Source of the DNA: Favolaschia claudopus | Lineage: Eukaryota > Basidiomycota > Agaricomycetes > Agaricales > Mycenaceae | Assembly: GCA_037176885.1 (NCBI GenBank) | Contig: JAWWNJ010000005.1 | Coordinates: forward strand, 992,001 to 1,056,000 | Reading direction: 5' to 3' | DNA: 64,000 bases | In this document: positions 60,257 through 64,000 of the stretch, one piece after another | Position numbering within the stretch: position 1 is the first letter of the stretch | Layout: each line of letters begins with the position of its first letter | Made by a program: the position numbers and the translations under genes | The notes under the pieces: model-generated | Told to the model about the DNA's origin: nothing | The model's database searches: none | The model's input: only the letters and a program-made list of their open reading frames with translations

Positions 60257-60634
60257 AGATCTTCTAAGATTCTTCCATTTCTGGCCACAAAGCAGAACGT
60301 ATAAGGAAATGCCACCAGGGCCATTAAAGCAGTGGCATTGTCATTGTCATGGCAGTGGCAACGGATAAAGAGAAAAGCGTTCTAAATTCTCACGGGCTGC
60401 GCGCAATTGATAGCCAAACGGGGAAAGCTGAAAAACCACAACAAGCGCCCACAAAGCCATACATGCCCTTTGACTCGGATTGTTCGCTGGGTGACATTCC
60501 TCTGAGCTCTCCCTCATTGCGATCACAGAGATGGCAGCTCTAAACCGTCCAAGTTAAGTGCCCAAATCTGGAAAAAGGATCTCGAACGATGGAAAAAGTT
60601 CTCGCGCTTAATGTTTGGTAGTTGGTCAGGCTAG
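60257..60634. other. Intergenic, left flank of the MITE
   Basis: Upstream region of the unrecognised gene. It ends with the target duplication GGCTAG (60629-60634) of the next element. No gene is seen. Confidence 0.5.
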
Positions 60635-61383
60635 TATGGCGGTCAGTTTGTAGTTTTAATCAAATTCGTATAAAGTGTGATTTTGCGGTGGAAAATGTTG
60701 AGAATGGAGACATACACAAGAAAACTTACCTTGCTATCTTTTCGCTAGAGTGTGTAAAGTTCTTGACGACGAAGTGTAAAAACTTTTTGTGCTTGAGTGT
60801 AAAAAGTCTGTGTCGGTCCGAGCTCCGGTGGCTATGCACTTGGATGATGCATTGATCTCTAACTCGGCATGTGGACTTGAACAGAGCTTTGTTCAACTGA
60901 GTTTACCGGCGCCTTTGATAGGCCTGTTAGCTCATAAAGGGAGTAAGTACTGTCACTCATGCTGGATTCTGAGCTGCAGGAGGGCACAGCAACAACCCAA
61001 GGGTGTTGCCAGTCCATCGTCACAATCTTAAGCTGAGTGCCACCCAGTTAGCAGAAACAGGCAAATTTAAAGCTGCTTTATATGTCTCTGTGTACCGGCC
61101 CTATTTGACTGTGAAACACTACCCTAGTCCCCCCACTGAATGCAATAGATTGAATATTTCAACGTCTCGGCCATCACCTCGCATCAAATACGCAGCCACC
61201 GGATCTCGGACCGACGCAAACATTCTATACCAGCACTAAGAAACTTTCTACTGCATACGAGTGAAAGTTTTTACACTTGCAAACAAAACTTTAGTTTCAA
61301 AGCTTTTTGCACTTAATTTTCTATTTTGACCCAAAATGGACATTTTATACAGATTTGATTAAAACGACAGATTGACCGCCATA
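60635..61383. mobile_element. MITE-like non-autonomous DNA transposon, 749 bp
   Basis: The ends are inverted repeats beginning TATGGCGGTCA and running about 45-50 bp at roughly 80% identity (left from 60635, right to 61383). Both ends share the internal word GTTTTAATCAAAT. A 6-bp perfect target duplication GGCTAG flanks the element (60629-60634 and 61384-61389). A second, sub-terminal inverted pair lies at about 60773-60790 (AAGTGTAAAAACTTTTTG) and about 61261-61280. The inside is A/T-rich with no transposase frame, so it would need a partner enzyme. Class is not certain; a 6-bp duplication fits neither the usual 2 (Tc1), 3 (Harbinger) nor 8 (hAT) pattern. Confidence 0.85.
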
Positions 61384-61570
61384 GGCTAGAGCTGGCCCAG
61401 TAATTGAGTCATTCTGTAGTGTTCGATTGCTGCATCAGATATAGACGTATATCCATAAGTAACGCTCCAATCAAGCAGTTTGCAGCTCGCATGTTTAGGC
61501 GGCGAAAAGTCCATTCTGAGCCACATGTTAGGGTACAAGGGGTATTCAATTCGGTAAATTCGGTGAACCC

Positions 61571-63060
61571 TCAACGAAGAGCAGCAAACCCAACGGTGTT
61601 TGAGCCGAAATCAAAGATATTTAGCTGGTTCTGCATGAACGAATCGCCCAAAAGCCAGACGTTGCTGCCCAAACCGATGTCCTGGCCCGAGAGCGCGCCG
61701 ACGCATCGAGACGACCCGGCCGCGGTCAACCCAAGGTTGATGGTGGCAGTGGATATCACCCAGTCCTTCCCGCCCCAGTTGAATTTCATTTGAGGCGGGG
61801 TGGCGCATGGGAAGGAGTAGAAACCATTTTCAGCGTCCAAGACGGCCGAGCCAGGCACTTTCGCCCAAACCTGCGGGACAGCTTCAGTTAGGCCTCGCAA
61901 ATGCAGCTACACGCACCTTCTTCACAGCGGAGGGCGGCCCGTACATGATCGTCGTGCCGGAATCGATGATGGTCTGAAAGCCTGAAGTAACGACAGTATT
62001 GCCCACTTTGATGCGGGCATTGGGTATCTGCCAGAACCCCGTCGAGAGATTGATGCGGTGCGTCTCGATGCTACCTTTATACTTGGCTGGGTTGGTACCG
62101 CCGAGGTACAGCTCGGAGCCCTTCTTCGCGAGATAGAACGAAAACCGATTCGCTTTGAGGTTGCCATTGGCACGTGCGGTGTTGAAGAAGGGGCTCCGGT
62201 GAAGTTGGGAGAGGGCAGGATAGCCCATGCCTAAGATGCCGTCGACGACGACGTCGGCAAAGTCGCCGTTAACGGTCGTGGCAGCACTGAAGTACTGGTT
62301 GGTCGCTTTGATTCCAGCCACGGAGACTGTGTCCTGTGAACATTGAGTTCCATTGAATGACGGAAAAGAAAGAAAAGGCACCGTAAAGATAGGTCCGGAT
62401 ACTTGACTGTGGTCTCCATATTCGATTTCAAAAATACCGGGTCTCGGTTTCGAGCTGTTGGAGAGCAAGGGATTGTATCTGTTCATACTGCCGCAGCTTG
62501 TGCATGCGCGAGAAGGGACCCATAGATCCGACGATCCAGCTGTCCGTCGGTCTATGAGCCATAACTCGGGGAACATTGTGGTGAGACTCACTATCAAAGT
62601 CAATGAGGAAACGTTGAGCAGGCGTCCCGATAGAGATATTCCCGCCCCACAGTAACTCGTTATTGATGTCAATAAGGGCCTCGCTCTGGCGCCGTTCCAA
62701 ACGTTCCGCTACATCTCGTGCGACGGTGGCGTAGGGCTTGATTACTGCACCCTGAAAGGAGGAGGAGGGTCGGTCGACGAGACAACGAGAGCGAAGGGAG
62801 TCTCCACGTACCTCTGGTAAAGAGGCTATTCCGAGATTCTTGATGATGTTCTTGAGGTTATGTCGGTACTTGTTAATTGTGGCAGCTCCAGCGGATTCCG
62901 CCCTATCCTTGTCAAAAATTCCGTTGTGGGTAAAGGAGGTCCTCTTGCGCAAAGGTATTGCAATAGTATTCGCTTCAATTTCTGGTGTGGGGCTGGCTGT
63001 TGCAGCTTGAGATAGAACGAGAGTTATAGCAAGGAGTAACGCAGGAGTCGGATTTATCAT
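61571..63060 (-). CDS. Secreted aspartic protease (A1, pepsin-like)
   Basis: Exons 62592-63060, 62382-62539, 61917-62333 and 61571-61870 are in phase and give 447 residues. A signal peptide (PALLLAITLVLSQAATA) and a propeptide of about 110 residues precede the mature enzyme. The first active-site motif FLIDFDTGSSDLWVPS is built across intron 1, so the DTG Asp/Thr pair is split by it. The flap region reads FEIEYGDHSQVSGPI, and the second catalytic motif is TIIDSGTTIMYGPP. The C-terminus WLLGDSFMQNQLNIFDFGSN fits the family. Two Cys pairs (ACTSC and C..C in PCATP/RCVG) fit disulfides. The enzyme would cleave extracellular protein at acid pH. Confidence 0.93.
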
Positions 63061-63656
63061 CGTAAAGACAGAATGGTACAAAAAGAGCGGCGGGGGTGGT
63101 CGACGAAAGCAAGAGGGTACTATGCTAACAATATCCAGGGCTTCGTATTTGCTGACATAATTGAGACGCAGAGGGGTTGATACTTGGGGACCTGGCTCGG
63201 AACTCCTGTGGCGGAAATTCTAGTCGACAAAAAAGAACACGGTCAAGGGATGGCAGAAAATAAAGATCCTTCTGAACACGCCGCAGGAATGAATAAGAGT
63301 TATAATTCCGAAATTTTGGGCCAGTCGTTCTATCCAGGAGCCAGGTCCACAGAACTTACAACTTGAAGTCTTTGAATTGTCCGCTATTTCATGAGGCACC
63401 AGCAAGAAAGATCACGTCAAAGCACAGACCAAAGTCCGCAAGGAGCCAAGAAGCAAGTCGTCGACAATGAATCCAACTTTGAGGGCTCAAGCGCTCAAGG
63501 TTGACCGTTGGAGGCAAGTCAAAGGCAAGTTGGCTATTCAATGGGGCGGTTGTCACGGAGCGCGTGACGGTAACGTTCTCGTGACACTGTGACTCTCGCG
63601 TTACTGTGACGGTGGTGCTTGGCCCAGGACTACATTGCACAACGGCTCTGCGAACG
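63061..63656. other. Divergent promoter, protease and SRPBCC gene
   Basis: Intergenic. It carries the two motifs described in the next entry; otherwise no gene is seen. Confidence 0.45.
63485..63615. promoter_or_regulatory. Motif cluster upstream of the SRPBCC gene
   Basis: GCTCAAGCGCTCAAG (63485-63499) is followed by GTTGTCACGGA (63549-63559) and several GTGACG/GTGAC words up to 63611. The first two words also occur, in the same order, upstream of the helicase (35700 and 35796), at a spacing of about 80 versus 50 bp. A shared regulator is inferred only. Confidence 0.4.
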
Positions 63657-64000
63657 ATGGCCTTGCCCCCGCTTTCCTCCTCTGGTGTCTTTACATCTAC
63701 TGCCTCCATACGGATTGACGCGCCCCGTGAAAAAGTCTGGGAAGCTCTTCTGGACTTTGATTCATATAAAGAATGGTTAGTAGAGCTCTGCTCACTTTGT
63801 TCTTTTTGAATGACCATTGCAAAGGAACCCATTCATGTATGCGGAATCTCATCCTTCCTCAACCAATCCACATAAATCAATTCCTTTCGCAGTCGCGGTC
63901 AAATCCTCGTCACCCCATCTGGTGCTAAACTGGATGGCCCACCAGCTGTAGACGCTCTCATCAAAATGGAACCTGTTCACCTCCCCCCAACAATGGGCGA
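63657..64000 (+). CDS. SRPBCC/polyketide-cyclase-like protein, 5' part
   Basis: Exons 63657-63775, 63825-63836 (12 nt) and 63893 onward, which runs off the window. The sequence STASIRIDAPREKVWEALLD and DFDSYKEWNPF is the classic start of the SRPBCC (START/Bet v 1-like, polyketide cyclase/dehydrase) fold: beta strand, then the helix VWEALLDF and the WNPF turn. The visible part then reads RGQILVTPSGAKLDGPP. Such proteins bind hydrophobic ligands; the ligand here is unknown. The 12-nt exon is well supported because it supplies the conserved NPF. Confidence 0.82.

Noticed and set aside
1..64000. Biosynthetic gene cluster or defence island
   Set aside because: The SDR, cutinase, aldolase and SRPBCC genes are far apart with housekeeping genes between them; no core synthase is present.

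Overview
The window looks like nuclear DNA of a mushroom-forming basidiomycete (Agaricomycetes). Genes are split by many short introns, mostly 45-70 bp with GT..AG ends and CTAAC/CTGAC-like branch points. Several families are typical of that class: a two-module F-box protein, a DUF6533-like membrane protein, a SUR7/PalI-like four-helix protein, a small CCCRC-tailed membrane protein and an Ser/Pro-rich single-span protein. No rRNA, tRNA, CRISPR or prokaryotic feature was seen. Gene models were assembled by hand from reading frames and splice signals, and exon limits are listed where every phase closes.

Layout. 1-5.7 kb is gene-poor and holds one copy of a diverged repeat of about 2.2 kb. 5.8-10.2 kb has a low-complexity RS/acidic protein (+) and a short-chain dehydrogenase (-). 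10.8-13.2 kb holds a second, co-linear copy of the repeat. 13.9-22.6 kb has an APH-type kinase (+), a cell-surface single-span protein (+), an acyl-CoA oxidase broken by three single-base frameshifts (-) and a second APH-type kinase (+). 23-39.7 kb is a dense housekeeping block: coiled-coil protein (-), F-box protein (+), cutinase (-), ER chaperone Lhs1/GRP170 (-) and an SDE3/MOV10-type RNA helicase (+). 40.7-48 kb holds membrane and secreted proteins: DUF6533-like (+), SUR7/PalI-like (+), S12 beta-lactamase-like serine hydrolase (-) and a large single-family membrane protein (-). 48.6-49.3 kb is a truncated duplicate of the 21 kb kinase, promoter included. 49.4-60.3 kb has an HpcH/HpaI aldolase (-), a 75-residue membrane protein (-), a stand-alone GTPBP1-type N-terminal domain protein (+), a Munc13-like MHD/C2 protein (-) and one unrecognised gene (-). 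60.6-61.4 kb is a MITE-like element with a perfect 6-bp target duplication. The window ends with an aspartic protease (-) and the 5' part of an SRPBCC/polyketide-cyclase protein (+).

The genes do not form an obvious cluster or pathway; this reads as ordinary chromosomal gene order. Secreted or surface enzymes (cutinase, aspartic protease, serine hydrolase) suggest a saprotrophic or plant-associated life. The most unusual items are the truncated kinase duplicate that keeps open frames and splice sites, the frameshifted oxidase, three GC-AG introns, several micro-exons of 11-18 nt, the paired 2.2-kb repeats, the MITE, and two promoter motifs shared in the same order by the helicase and the SRPBCC gene. 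I found no convincing new multi-gene system.
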